A DNA stretch of 64,000 nt from Curtobacterium sp. MCBD17_032. GTDB taxonomy: Bacteria; Actinomycetota; Actinomycetes; Actinomycetales; Microbacteriaceae. Shown here piece after piece: positions 41,606 to 50,179 of this stretch; the stretch's first letter is position 1, and every line of letters starts with the position of its first letter. The position numbers and the translations under genes were made by a program. The notes below the pieces were generated by a model. The model was not told where the DNA came from and searched no databases. It worked only from the letters and a program-made list of their open reading frames with translations. The stretch covers positions 1 to 64,000 of the forward strand of contig NZ_QKTO01000002.1 in assembly GCF_003234855.1 (NCBI RefSeq), in the 5' to 3' direction.

Positions 41606-42679
41606 ATGGTCAGGCATCCCCTCATCGACGATGTCGTCGGACCGGCCATCGTCGTGGATTCGAGCGCCCCGGTGGTGTGGCTCACCGAGTCCTTCGACTC
41701 GCTGCTGCGTCGTGCGTCCGCCTCCGGGCGCACGGTGGTCCTGCGGACCGGCCCGGAGGCTGCGCTCACCCCCGCCCTCCGGCACGCGCTCGGCACCCAC
41801 GGTGCCGCATGGGCGGTCCGGGGGTCCGACGGCGAACTCCGCGACGCGCGGACCGGCGTGCGCGCCGCCGGCATCGAGGACTTCGCGGAGCACGGACCGG
41901 AACTGCTCGGCGACCCGTCACCGGAGCACCGGGATGCCCTGGGCTCGGTCCGGCAGATCAGCATCGACCTCACCCTCCGCCACCACGACGAGCGGTCGGT
42001 GGACATCGGTTCCGCGATCGAGGCACTCTGCGCCGCCGTCGACACCTGCCCGACACGGTGGGGTACCTCCGAGCCGCTCACCTCTGCCTGGGACCGTTGG
42101 GTCGTCACGCAGTACGCGAAGCACGAGTCGCCGGGCATCAGCACGTCCTACGCCGTCGGCGACGGCATCTCCGCCACGATGACGGCGCACCTGACCGACG
42201 GGGTCGTCGTCGAGACGATGTCCGCGGTGCTCACGGTGCCCGAGGGTGGCACCGACCCCGGTCTCGCCGGCCGCCTGCTGGACGCCGTGCGCCGGGTCGC
42301 GAGCGACGTCGAGCCGGTGTTCGGCGTCGTCATGCAGCGCCGCGGGGACGCCGACCACCTGGTCCGCGCGGTCTCGTACGGCGAGCCGGAGCCGCTCGCG
42401 GTGATCGTCGGCCCCGAGGCCACCCGATTCCTCGACCGCCGCGGCGAATGGCCGCCGGTCCGCACCACGACCGAGACCTTCGCCGGCGAGGTCGGCGAAG
42501 GCCTCGTCGTCCGCTTCGAGGACGGCTGGACCGCACTCGAGTCGTTCCTCGACCGCATCGACGAGGACCGCTTCCTGCAGCTCGTCGGCGGGGCTCCGCT
42601 GGACCCGGCCCACGACGACGGTGCACTCGGGGCGCACGCCATGCAGCACGGCGGGCAGGGGTCGCAGGGTGCCGCGTGA
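41606..42679 (+). CDS. Hypothetical protein, possibly DUF6177-like
   Basis: A 357-residue soluble protein, start ATG 41606 with GAGGAGG upstream. No signal peptide or membrane helices. Visible landmarks: HPLIDDVVGPAIVVDSSAPVV at the start, RHALGTHGAAWAVRGSDGELRDA, and TRWGTSEPLTSAWDRWVVTQYA in the middle. The last block resembles DUF6177 proteins as I remember them, which are often near type VII secretion genes; no such genes are here. The next short gene overlaps its end, so the two are probably co-translated. Confidence 0.7.
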   Translation: MVRHPLIDDVVGPAIVVDSSAPVVWLTESFDSLLRRASASGRTVVLRTGPEAALTPALRHALGTHGAAWAVRGSDGELRDARTGVRAAGIEDFAEHGPELLGDPSPEHRDALGSVRQISIDLTLRHHDERSVDIGSAIEALCAAVDTCPTRWGTSEPLTSAWDRWVVTQYAKHESPGISTSYAVGDGISATMTAHLTDGVVVETMSAVLTVPEGGTDPGLAGRLLDAVRRVASDVEPVFGVVMQRRGDADHLVRAVSYGEPEPLAVIVGPEATRFLDRRGEWPPVRTTTETFAGEVGEGLVVRFEDGWTALESFLDRIDEDRFLQLVGGAPLDPAHDDGALGAHAMQHGGQGSQGAA

Positions 42680-43016
42680 GGTGACCCTGCTGTGTCGCGG
42701 CCCGGTCGAGGTCCGCGACGTGGCCGAAGCCCTGCTCCTGCACGACGACTCCTGGGGCGTCCGTGCACTCGACGACGGCCCGATGACGCAGGTCTGCCGT
42801 GACGCGACGCACCCGGTGATCACGGTGCTCGGGGTCCGTCGGGTGGATTCCCTGGACGAGGTCACCCGACTCCTGCCGGACGCCCCGGCGATGTCCGTCC
42901 CGCTGTGGTGGGTCGACACCGTCACACCGCTCGGCGCAGACGGTGAGGCCGGGGTCACCGCGGCCCTCGAGGCGTCGCTCGACCTCGATGCGGTGTGCAT
43001 CGTGCACGGGGACTGA
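42669..43016 (+). CDS. Small hypothetical protein coupled to the previous gene
   Basis: A 115-residue soluble protein I do not recognise. Residues show VTLLCRGPVEVRDVAEALLL, SLDEVTRLLPDAPAMSVPLWWVDT and an acidic end DLDAVCIVHGD. It starts at GTG 42669 (11-bp overlap with the gene before) or at GTG 42681. High GC and codon use agree with the chromosome, so it marks the left flank of the lower-GC island that follows. Confidence 0.6.
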   Translation: MPREVTLLCRGPVEVRDVAEALLLHDDSWGVRALDDGPMTQVCRDATHPVITVLGVRRVDSLDEVTRLLPDAPAMSVPLWWVDTVTPLGADGEAGVTAALEASLDLDAVCIVHGD

Positions 43017-43282
43017 CGACCCGAATACCAGCAACTCACCGATAGAGGGGCCGAAACTCTCCCGGCGGCGGCTATCCAAACAAACGGATTTGACCCGAGC
43101 GACGGTCGGCCGAGTGCCTGCCGTTCCTCGTTCCGCAGAGCCCGCCCTTGTCCGGGACTAGCACGCCCCTCATGATGTACGAGACGCTGCCTGAGCGTTT
43201 CCACTCAACGATCTCCCGTTCAAGCGAAGTGAAGAGGAAGCACGGTCACCCTCCCCACCCTCCGACATGAAAGGATCAGCGT

Positions 43283-44134
43283 ATGACTAGGCAGAGCGCT
43301 GACGCTTTAAGCCAAAGGGAACGACTTGGCGCACTATTCGACGTGAACGAGCAAAAACTGCGTCTTGCCTTGGACGAAGCGCGTGCAAGTTTCGACCATC
43401 GTGGAATCAAAGGGGATGTGGTTGAAGGGGCTGTTAGAACATTCCTACGTGGGCACCTCCAGCGGGTCTTCGACGTAGGGACTGGGGAGGTCATCGATCA
43501 ATTCGGTCACCGCAGTCCACAACTCGATGTCGTCGTGTCAAATAGCGACCAGCCATTTGCGTACCCGATCGACGCCTCTGGTCTTTATTTAGCTGAGGGG
43601 GTATCGGCGGTAGGGGAAGTTAAGTCCAAACTGAACAGCGCTTCGCTGCAAGACATTCTTACGAAAGGCCAACAGATACGTCAGATACGGCCCCGGCCGC
43701 TGCAGGGTGACGAGGTATACGGTAATCCAGTAGATATCGATAGATACGTGATGTCACTACCGTACTTCGCTATCGCAATCGAAAGCGACATCAGTACCGA
43801 GTCAATCCTAAAGCGACTTGCGGATGCTCCCCTCCTGCCAGCTGGTGCAACAGATTCAGGGAGAAGGCTGCCTTCATTAGATATGCTCGTGGTCCTCGAC
43901 AGGCGCATGACGGCTATGTTCGTAATGGACGGTGGCAGTATCCATTTGCTCGAATCGGATGGCAGCGACGTCGAAGGGTGGGGGCTCGTTCATCCTGGTA
44001 GACCGCTCACGGACCTCTTTCTTTGGTTGAACACAAATGTTACTCGTGTTCGGCGACATACATCCATTGCTATTCCATACCTGGTTCCGACGTCTCGTGA
44101 AGAATTAGACTGGATTCGAGAAGCACGCAACTAG
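43283..44134 (+). CDS. DUF6602-like putative nuclease
   Basis: A 283-residue soluble protein. Residues about 40-115 read GIKGDVVEGAVRTFLRGHL, then SPQLDVVVSN and AVGEVKSKL: this E...D-x(n)-E-x-K arrangement is the PD-(D/E)xK nuclease core as found in DUF6602 proteins. The C-terminal half (LPYFAIAIESDIS, LDMLVVLDRRMTAMF) is unassigned. AAAGGA lies before the ATG. Low-GC codon use, like the Gabija genes it converges on. Proteins of this kind occur in defence islands; whether it works with Gabija or alone is unknown. Confidence 0.65.
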   Translation: MTRQSADALSQRERLGALFDVNEQKLRLALDEARASFDHRGIKGDVVEGAVRTFLRGHLQRVFDVGTGEVIDQFGHRSPQLDVVVSNSDQPFAYPIDASGLYLAEGVSAVGEVKSKLNSASLQDILTKGQQIRQIRPRPLQGDEVYGNPVDIDRYVMSLPYFAIAIESDISTESILKRLADAPLLPAGATDSGRRLPSLDMLVVLDRRMTAMFVMDGGSIHLLESDGSDVEGWGLVHPGRPLTDLFLWLNTNVTRVRRHTSIAIPYLVPTSREELDWIREARN

Positions 44135-44572
44135 GTTATCTCGGATATTGCCAGATAGTGTGAGGCACACCGGACATGGAAAGGCTCCTTGGGTCCAGCG
44201 GCACGATCGGCGTTTCGAGATCGCGTAGGCTGAGCTAACGTCGCGGGTGATGCGTGTAGAAAACACGATCAACATATTGCTCTACCGCTTCGGGCAGCAG
44301 AATAAATCCACAGTTGAGGCAAACTAAATGATCGCCGTGTGCGTCCATGCGCTCAAGGCAAAAACAGTTGACGTCACCAAAATCCCACGAACGTTCCATG
44401 ATCAGATGGTCTCATGGGTGCCAAAGCCTTACGAGTGGGACCAGTCACCCTGTGGAGAACCTGCTGTGGTGGTCCCCCTGTTGAGGCCAAGCACCATCGC
44501 CGCGTCTGGCTTGAGCGCTTCCGAGTAGGTTCGGCGTTGTGGACAGGCCCGCCATGCCGCACGTTGCTGGAC
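44135..44572. other. 438-bp gap between convergent island genes
   Basis: AT-rich relative to the chromosome; no gene, clear hairpin or repeat seen. A 66-codon plus frame at 44328-44528 has no family features and is not called. Confidence 0.4.
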
Positions 44573-46255
44573 TTAGAGTGAGTCGGGCACGAAGGAGGGG
44601 GTGCCTGCGGGGCGAACGAAAATGACTTGCCGCTTCGCCCGTGTAATTGCCACTCGAAGCAGGCGACGATCTGCGCTCTCGTCCTTATCCCCGATCTTGA
44701 CGAGGGGCCTGGAATACCTGCCCTCCACGATGATAGTGGCGTCGAACTCCTTTCCCTTCGACTTGTGCATTGTCATGACACTAACGGCAGATTGATTGGG
44801 GTCCGAGTCGGAAACGACATCATCGGCGAAAGTCTCCGCTAGCGTTTCTGCTGCACGGCGATAGCCCCGCTCTCCATCCCAGACTTCAGCAAGAATCCAA
44901 GAGAGCGCGTCGGTGGCTTTGAGTAATTTCACTAAGCGGGCCTGTCGCTGAACCTCCAACAACTCTGCCGCGCCGATCAACTGAGCAAGCGCTACTTGCC
45001 AGTCGACTGTTGCGACACCACCATACGCCGTGACGAATGAGTAGTTTTCCCAGAGGCGGGATCCCAGCCCGGAGCGAGGACGTCTCCCACTCGCGATCGC
45101 GTCCCGAGCTCTTTCAACCTTGGGAACAGTTTTTGCCGCCCCCAAATTGCCACCGGCTGCTTTGATGCGGAAATAGTCACCCACCAGCCGCAATGTAGCG
45201 TCGATTCCCGTGGCACGCTCAAGGAGTGGCCACTCTAATATCGAAGCCACCACCAGTCCTGCAGCTGCGGCGAGGGCTGGATCCCAGTACAGCTGGTGCT
45301 CGATTGGCGGCAGGGTTAGCGTGTTGCTTACAGTACGCAAACTTGCAATGGCGTCTGAGGCAGAAACTGCACCAGAGTTCGTTCTTGTAAGCACCGCCAC
45401 TGTTTCATTTCCGGAGTTCAACAGTTGTTGAACTTGGAGGTGAATCGACGCGTCCGGCGTACCGCTGTAGTAAAGCACTTCCTTGACGTCGTCCGAATAC
45501 GCACAAGGAAGATTCTTCAAAACGGAGTTTGCAAAGTGCAGGATTTGGCTGTTAGGGCTTCGGTGGTTGTCGCCACCTAAGTCGAAGACTTCGGCTCCTA
45601 GTGCATCGATGGCGAGGGGAAGACGGCTTTCATCCACGCCGGGAATATAGTCAAATATCCGCTGGTCGGGATCAGCTAAACAAACGACGGTACTCGCCTT
45701 ACTGAGAGCCAGGATCACGCGCCACTGCCCCTCATCTGTGTCTTGAAACTCGTCAACGAACACGAAGGGGTATCTGGCGCTGTATAACGCGGCGATGCCG
45801 GGAAACCGTTCGAATATGGTTGCGACAGTGGCGGCAAGATCTGAGAAAAAAAGCGTTCCGTCCTGCCGTAGTAGTCCTATCCGCGACGGCCAATCTTTGC
45901 CCCATATAGATTGCTCGCGCTTTTCCTCGTCCGGCCAGACAATGCGAGGCTCCTTACCGTTGATCAGGCGCGCATGAGCTAGGACGATTTCGATGAAGAT
46001 CGAGTGGAATGTTCGGATCTCGAGATGGGCGGCAACGTCGTCAATCACGAGATCCTTCATCCGATCCTGCACTTGTCGGACCGCCGCGCGAGAGAAGCTG
46101 AGGAACAAAACATACGATTCTAGGGGCAGGAGCGAAGCGCTATTGCTAGCCTTGAGTAGCGCAATGGTGGTCTTGCCGCATCCAGGCCCACCTTGAATTA
46201 CGATGTGGCCGTCGGAGGCAAGGATTCGCTCGCGGCTTTCATCAAGGTCAAGCAT
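44573..46255 (-). CDS. gajB: Gabija GajB-like UvrD/Rep family helicase
   Basis: About 560 residues (from the last ATG). Superfamily 1A helicase: Walker A GGPGCGKTT near the start, LFLSFSRAAVRQVQ, FVFVDEFQDTDEGQW (motif II), CLADPDQRIFDYIPG (motif III), NHRSPNSQI (motif IV), VMTMHKSKGKEFDATII (motif V) and LRVAITRAKRQVIFV (motif VI). In Gabija, GajB senses or unwinds DNA ends and activates GajA. Five in-frame ATGs at 46279, 46273, 46267, 46261 and 46255 (and a GTG at 46291) can start it; there is no ribosome site, and the last ATG sits 2 nt from the gajA stop, so reinitiation is likely. Confidence 0.82.
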   Translation of the reverse strand: MLDLDESRERILASDGHIVIQGGPGCGKTTIALLKASNSASLLPLESYVLFLSFSRAAVRQVQDRMKDLVIDDVAAHLEIRTFHSIFIEIVLAHARLINGKEPRIVWPDEEKREQSIWGKDWPSRIGLLRQDGTLFFSDLAATVATIFERFPGIAALYSARYPFVFVDEFQDTDEGQWRVILALSKASTVVCLADPDQRIFDYIPGVDESRLPLAIDALGAEVFDLGGDNHRSPNSQILHFANSVLKNLPCAYSDDVKEVLYYSGTPDASIHLQVQQLLNSGNETVAVLTRTNSGAVSASDAIASLRTVSNTLTLPPIEHQLYWDPALAAAAGLVVASILEWPLLERATGIDATLRLVGDYFRIKAAGGNLGAAKTVPKVERARDAIASGRRPRSGLGSRLWENYSFVTAYGGVATVDWQVALAQLIGAAELLEVQRQARLVKLLKATDALSWILAEVWDGERGYRRAAETLAETFADDVVSDSDPNQSAVSVMTMHKSKGKEFDATIIVEGRYSRPLVKIGDKDESADRRLLRVAITRAKRQVIFVRPAGTPSFVPDSL

Positions 46256-48212
46256 CGGCATCGGCATCGGCATCGGCATCAGGTGCGCCACTATCAGGGC
46301 GCTCTACGGAACTGCGCGACGCAACATCCGGCGTCCGAGAGATTTGTTGTTCTCGGTCATCGACGGTGGGGTCATCAACGTTCCGGTTATCAGAACTGGC
46401 GTCACGTGCGAATTCAATCTGCGCTCCGTTGCCTGCCTGAGTGAGGTCCTGGTGAATGAGACGCAGCAACTCAACATACGACTGAGGCAACTCACTGACT
46501 TTCGTAGCTTCACTCACCAGTCGAGCCGCGTACCCATAGTTCGCCCCCTTGCGGCTCTTCAAGACCTTTCGCAGGGTCTTGTCTACCGTTGAAGCTGTGC
46601 TGTCGGCGTCCAAAGCTGAGCCCGACGGGTAGTCGGCGAATTCCTGCGCTTTCAACAGGAACCTCAGCTTTACCTCGGTCGGAAGCTCTGCGATGAGGAG
46701 ATCCTCGACTCCTGATTGGTCGATTTCCTGGTATTCGTCGAATTGTTCGGTCTTCGTCATCAGGTCTTCGCTCAGCGGCTCTGTCGGCCTATCGTGGATT
46801 CCGTAAACGCGCTTACCCATGCCCTTGAAGACGGGTGCATAGAGCGGTACGGAGACGTCGTTGTTGGCATCGAGTATCGAAAGGCCGAGTAGGTCCGGAT
46901 GTACAAAATCCTCAGATGGATCAGCGTCCATCACATCTGCAACAACTGGAAAGACCGAGGCTTCGGTGGAACCTTCGACTACGAGGACGCCTGCGGCTAG
47001 GATCGCTTCGGCGAACTGTCGACGATTCTCGCGATAACGTTTCTCTTTGAAATCGGGGGGTAGGGCGATTGAACTGCCCAGTAGGTGTCCGCCGGTATCA
47101 CGAGTCAGTACGAGAATCTGATCAGGGTCGAAGCGCTCGATCACGTACGGAGAGTGGGAAGTGATAATAGCTTGCCCCATGCGGCGTTTCACAAAATCGA
47201 CGAGACGTCTCTGAGAGTGCGGGGGAATAGCTATCTCGGGCTCTTCAAGTGCGAAGATAACGGATTCATTGCCGCGCAGTTCGGCGATGTAAGTCAGTAG
47301 TCCAAAGACGATCAGGTTCAACGTGCCAGTGCTGAGTCGATCGAATGGCACTGGAATGTCCCCGGGTGCGGTGGCCATGAAGAGTCGCATGGTCTCTCTA
47401 ATGTTCGCACGAGTTAAATCTGAGGCGCGGGCAGTAACGGCGGCGTTGCCGGGCGTTAAAGCGACAAAATTTGCTAGACGCTCGTGCACCGATTTTACTA
47501 TTCCTCCGAGTTTAGATTCGTCTGCGACCTCGATCGCGGAGAGTGAAGCTCGTAGGGTTTCCCAGAGGGAAAGCTGACTACTGTCTTCGAGCCGGAATAT
47601 CGTGTCGAGGAGCGAGCCGCGCTCGAAGCTCAGGGCTTTCCGGCCGGTGCGATTGGGTCGAAGATACAGAAATCCACAATAGCGTTTGTCTTCGCGCGTG
47701 AACGACCGACGGCCACCGCCCAATTCATCCTCACGCCCGGGGCGGATGGGATGTGAGAAGAACGTTGCTCCTTCGAAGTCGTCCTCGTCCAGGTTGTAGC
47801 GACCGACAAAGAGGACGGGAAGTGCCCACGGGAGGCTTGTTAGTTGCTCGTCTGTTAGTCCTCCGTCGGCGTCTGCGGTCTCGTCGGCGAATTCTGAGGT
47901 TTCCGGATTCCACTTACGCAAATGGTTCGCGAACCTACGCTCCGCTTCCGGGCTGAGATTCGTCAGAACTACATGTACCTCGATCTCGGTTGGTACCCCG
48001 TCGTCATCCAAGTATGCGGAGGCGTAGAAATCGTGTTCGTCGATTGGCGGTCGGCGCATGAGTCTCTCCGCGCCCAGAGCGAGGTCCAGAGCTTCGCAGA
48101 TCGTCGACTTGCCTGCCGCATTCCCGCCAACTAATAGCGCATCGCCGGAAAAGTCAACATGGCCCTGTCGGGCGCCTCGAAAGTTTCTTACACGCAGCGT
48201 GCGGACTTGCAT
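46248..48212 (-). CDS. gajA: Gabija GajA-like OLD family nuclease
   Basis: A 654-residue OLD-family protein: ABC-type ATPase (Walker A GGNAAGKST at 29-37, LSTGT signature near 293, Walker B VIFALEEPE near 318, ITSHSPYVIERF switch) followed by a TOPRIM nuclease (VLVVEGSTEASVFPVVADV with Glu413, GIHDRP with Asp473, and Lys in KSRKGANYG near 552). This is GajA of the Gabija phage-defence system, which nicks DNA when nucleotides fall. It is about 75 residues longer than classic GajA owing to an Asp/Ser-rich tail after about 600 that ends in (Asp-Ala)5. GGAGG lies before the ATG. The promoter should lie in 48213-48318. Confidence 0.85.
   Translation of the reverse strand: MQVRTLRVRNFRGARQGHVDFSGDALLVGGNAAGKSTICEALDLALGAERLMRRPPIDEHDFYASAYLDDDGVPTEIEVHVVLTNLSPEAERRFANHLRKWNPETSEFADETADADGGLTDEQLTSLPWALPVLFVGRYNLDEDDFEGATFFSHPIRPGREDELGGGRRSFTREDKRYCGFLYLRPNRTGRKALSFERGSLLDTIFRLEDSSQLSLWETLRASLSAIEVADESKLGGIVKSVHERLANFVALTPGNAAVTARASDLTRANIRETMRLFMATAPGDIPVPFDRLSTGTLNLIVFGLLTYIAELRGNESVIFALEEPEIAIPPHSQRRLVDFVKRRMGQAIITSHSPYVIERFDPDQILVLTRDTGGHLLGSSIALPPDFKEKRYRENRRQFAEAILAAGVLVVEGSTEASVFPVVADVMDADPSEDFVHPDLLGLSILDANNDVSVPLYAPVFKGMGKRVYGIHDRPTEPLSEDLMTKTEQFDEYQEIDQSGVEDLLIAELPTEVKLRFLLKAQEFADYPSGSALDADSTASTVDKTLRKVLKSRKGANYGYAARLVSEATKVSELPQSYVELLRLIHQDLTQAGNGAQIEFARDASSDNRNVDDPTVDDREQQISRTPDVASRSSVERPDSGAPDADADADADA
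46253..46281 (-). repeat. GATGCC hexanucleotide repeat at the gajA/gajB junction
   Basis: On the minus strand GATGCC is repeated four times followed by GATGCT. In the gajA frame it reads Asp-Ala five times then stop; in the gajB frame it reads ATG-CCG repeated, giving five ATGs at 6-nt intervals. Changes in copy number would keep both frames open while changing the number of gajB start codons. Confidence 0.9.
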
Positions 48213-48318
48213 TGCCGGGCCCTCCCCAAGTCGACTCGGCTGTTCCGAATCTTGCTCAGCATATGGCTGTCAGAGCGCAGCCGGAAGGAAGATCCCGCGG
48301 AGAGTTGTGTAGTGCGAA

Positions 48319-48906
48319 CTAAGGGCGCGCCGAGACGTCCGCGCGGTGGAAGTTCAGAGCCGACCGGGACGGAGTCGGCCCGCGCTGTCCCTGGTACCGC
48401 GACTGGTACTCGGCGGATCCGTACGGCTTCTCGGCCGGGCTCGACAGCTGGAAGAAGCAGAGCTGCCCGATCTTCATGCCGGGCCACAGCTTGATGGGCA
48501 GCGTCGCCACGTTCGAGAGCTCGAGGGTCACGTGTCCGGAGAACCCCGGGTCGATGAAGCCCGCCGTCGAGTGCGTGAGGAGCCCCAGACGGCCGAGCGA
48601 GCTCTTGCCCTCGAGTCGTGCGGCGATGTCGTCCGGCAGCGAGACCACCTCGAAGGTCGACCCGAGCACGAACTCACCCGGGTGCAGGACGAACGCCTCG
48701 TCCGGGTCGGTCTCGACCAGGCGGGTGAGCTCGGGCTGGTCCTCGGCAGGGTCGATGTGGGGGTACTTGTGGTTGTCGAACAGCCGGAAGTACTTGTCGA
48801 GCCGCACGTCGATGCTCGACGGCTGCACGAGCGAGGCGTCGTACGGGTCGAGGCCGATCCGGCCCTGGTCGAGCTGGGCGGCGATGTCGCGGTCGGAGAG
48901 CAGCAC
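48319..48906 (-). CDS. dcd: dCTP deaminase
   Basis: A 195-residue Dcd trimeric enzyme that makes dUTP from dCTP. Landmarks: [19 protein letters not shown], the active-site [33 protein letters not shown] with the catalytic Glu, [11 protein letters not shown], and [16 protein letters not shown] near the end. The C-terminal ADVSARP differs from the usual RTVV-type end and lies at the island edge. GTG start with TAGGCT (48913-48918, minus strand) 6 bp upstream, so probably leaderless. Since Gabija senses nucleotide levels, this neighbour is worth noting, though it is a housekeeping gene. Confidence 0.93.
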   Translation of the reverse strand: MLLSDRDIAAQLDQGRIGLDPYDASLVQPSSIDVRLDKYFRLFDNHKYPHIDPAEDQPELTRLVETDPDEAFVLHPGEFVLGSTFEVVSLPDDIAARLEGKSSLGRLGLLTHSTAGFIDPGFSGHVTLELSNVATLPIKLWPGMKIGQLCFFQLSSPAEKPYGSAEYQSRYQGQRGPTPSRSALNFHRADVSARP

Positions 48907-48937
48907 GCTGGAAGCCTAGTGGTCGGCCCGTGCCCCG

Positions 48938-49318
48938 TCAGGACTCGAAGGCGTCGAGGACCCAGTCGTCGGTGGGCAGGGTGCGGTCGTGCCAGCGCAT
49001 CCGGATCGAGCCGTCGTCGACCGCGTGGAAGTCGGGGTGGCCCTCACGGAGCTGGCAGCGGTGCCCGTGCAGCATCCGCGGGCAGCGGTCCTGGTCCGAT
49101 GCGGTCCCACGACGGCCGACGACCGACCCGACCAGGCGGACGGCGACGCGGCGCAGGCGAGCACGGCCGGTGCGACGGAGGCTCGCGCGCCGGACGACGG
49201 GACGCGCGGCGGACGGGGGACGACGTGATGTGCGCACAGGATGCTCCAGCTGTTCGCCATGGATCTGGTGGATCGAGCGGCCGGGGTCTGGGGCTACCGG
49301 AACGCTAACCGAGCGCAC
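48938..49318 (-). CDS. Small hypothetical protein, start uncertain
   Basis: The last 45 or so residues look protein-like: CPRMLHGHRCQLREGHPDFH and IRMRWHDRTLPTDDWVLDAF, with Cys and His spaced like a small zinc site. The upstream part is Arg-rich and unconvincing, so the true start may be downstream of 49318. No function can be given. It ends 32 bp before the dcd start. Confidence 0.35.
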   Translation of the reverse strand: MRSVSVPVAPDPGRSIHQIHGEQLEHPVRTSRRPPSAARPVVRRASLRRTGRARLRRVAVRLVGSVVGRRGTASDQDRCPRMLHGHRCQLREGHPDFHAVDDGSIRMRWHDRTLPTDDWVLDAFES

Positions 49319-49462
49319 CTCGGAGTGGGTGGAGTCCGCGCGACTAGGCTGAAGGTGTCCGCTTCAGCACCCAGCCCCCGCGCTGCAGCCACTTCTCGCA
49401 GGAGCGCTGATACCCATGACCACCACCACCACACCCACGGGCTCCCTCGCCCGGGGCCGACG

Positions 49463-50179
49463 ATGAGTTCCTTCACCGACGCGGCCCGTCGCCTCCAGGG
49501 CGGCGACGACGACGCCCTGGCGGGTGCGTTCGTCGACGTCCTCCCGGTGGCCGGCGCCGCGCTCTCCACGCTCGGTCGGCCCTTCGGCAGCGCCGTGATC
49601 GCCGCCTCTGATCCGCGAGCCGCGGAGTCGGACGAACAGCAGGTGCTCCTCGGAGAGGGCCCGGGCTGGTCGGCGCTGCGGAGTGGGGCTCCCGTCCTCG
49701 CCTACGACCTGAGCGAGACGACCGACGACGAATGGCCGTCCACCCGTGCGGCCCTGCGGGCGACGGGATGGGCCGGGTTGCTCTCGTTCCCGCTCTCCGT
49801 CGGCACCTTCGACATCGGCGCCGTGACGCTGTACCGACTCGAGACCCAGCCGCTCGCACCCGCCGAGCTCTCCGAGGCGAAGCTGCTCGCCGGGCTGGCC
49901 GCGCTCCGTGTCCTGTACACGACGACGCGTGACCTCGAAGGCGGAATCGCTACCTCTGCCGTCTCCGTCACACATTCGTCCGGGCGTCACGTGCACCAGG
50001 CGACCGGCATGGTGGTCGCCCAGCTGGGCCTCACTCCGGAGAACGCGCTGCTGGTCCTCCGTGCACGCGCGTTCGCGGACGGGCAGCACCTCCGCGCCAT
50101 CGCCGAAGCTGTCATCGAGCGGCGCATCGACTTCCGAGACCCACGCACAACCGACCCCGCACGGAAAGAAGACCGCTGA
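49463..50179 (+). CDS. GAF-ANTAR regulator, first copy
   Basis: A 238-residue protein with an N-terminal GAF-like sensor (residues about 15-150: VLPVAGAALSTLGRPFGSAVIAASD, LLGEGPGWSALRSGAPVLAYDL, LLSFPLSVGTFDIGAVTLYR) and a C-terminal ANTAR RNA-binding domain (VHQATGMVVAQLGLTPENALLVLRARAFADG, with HLRAIAEAVIER). ANTAR proteins bind twin RNA hairpins to stop termination. It starts at ATG 49463; the next gene's ATG overlaps its stop (TGATG). Confidence 0.8.
   Translation: MSSFTDAARRLQGGDDDALAGAFVDVLPVAGAALSTLGRPFGSAVIAASDPRAAESDEQQVLLGEGPGWSALRSGAPVLAYDLSETTDDEWPSTRAALRATGWAGLLSFPLSVGTFDIGAVTLYRLETQPLAPAELSEAKLLAGLAALRVLYTTTRDLEGGIATSAVSVTHSSGRHVHQATGMVVAQLGLTPENALLVLRARAFADGQHLRAIAEAVIERRIDFRDPRTTDPARKEDR

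Larger units (their letters stand above)
43017..48318. mobile_element. Lower-GC defence island (Gabija plus DUF6602)
   Basis: Between two high-GC chromosomal genes, base and codon use changes visibly: AT-rich codons (AAA, ATT, TTA, AGA, ATA) that are almost absent elsewhere in the window become common. The island holds only three genes: a DUF6602-like nuclease and a two-gene Gabija-type unit. I see no integrase, transposase or clear flanking repeat. A tRNA-Gly lies 1.6 kb to the left. It is probably horizontally acquired. Confidence 0.7.

Noticed and set aside
44328-44528. 66-codon plus frame in the island
   Set aside because: No ribosome site, homology features or plausible composition.
49416-49463. 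Alternative ATG at about 49416 followed by ACC repeats as the start of the first GAF-ANTAR gene
   Set aside because: It is in a different frame from the GAF-ANTAR domain; the in-frame ATG at 49463 fits the domain start.
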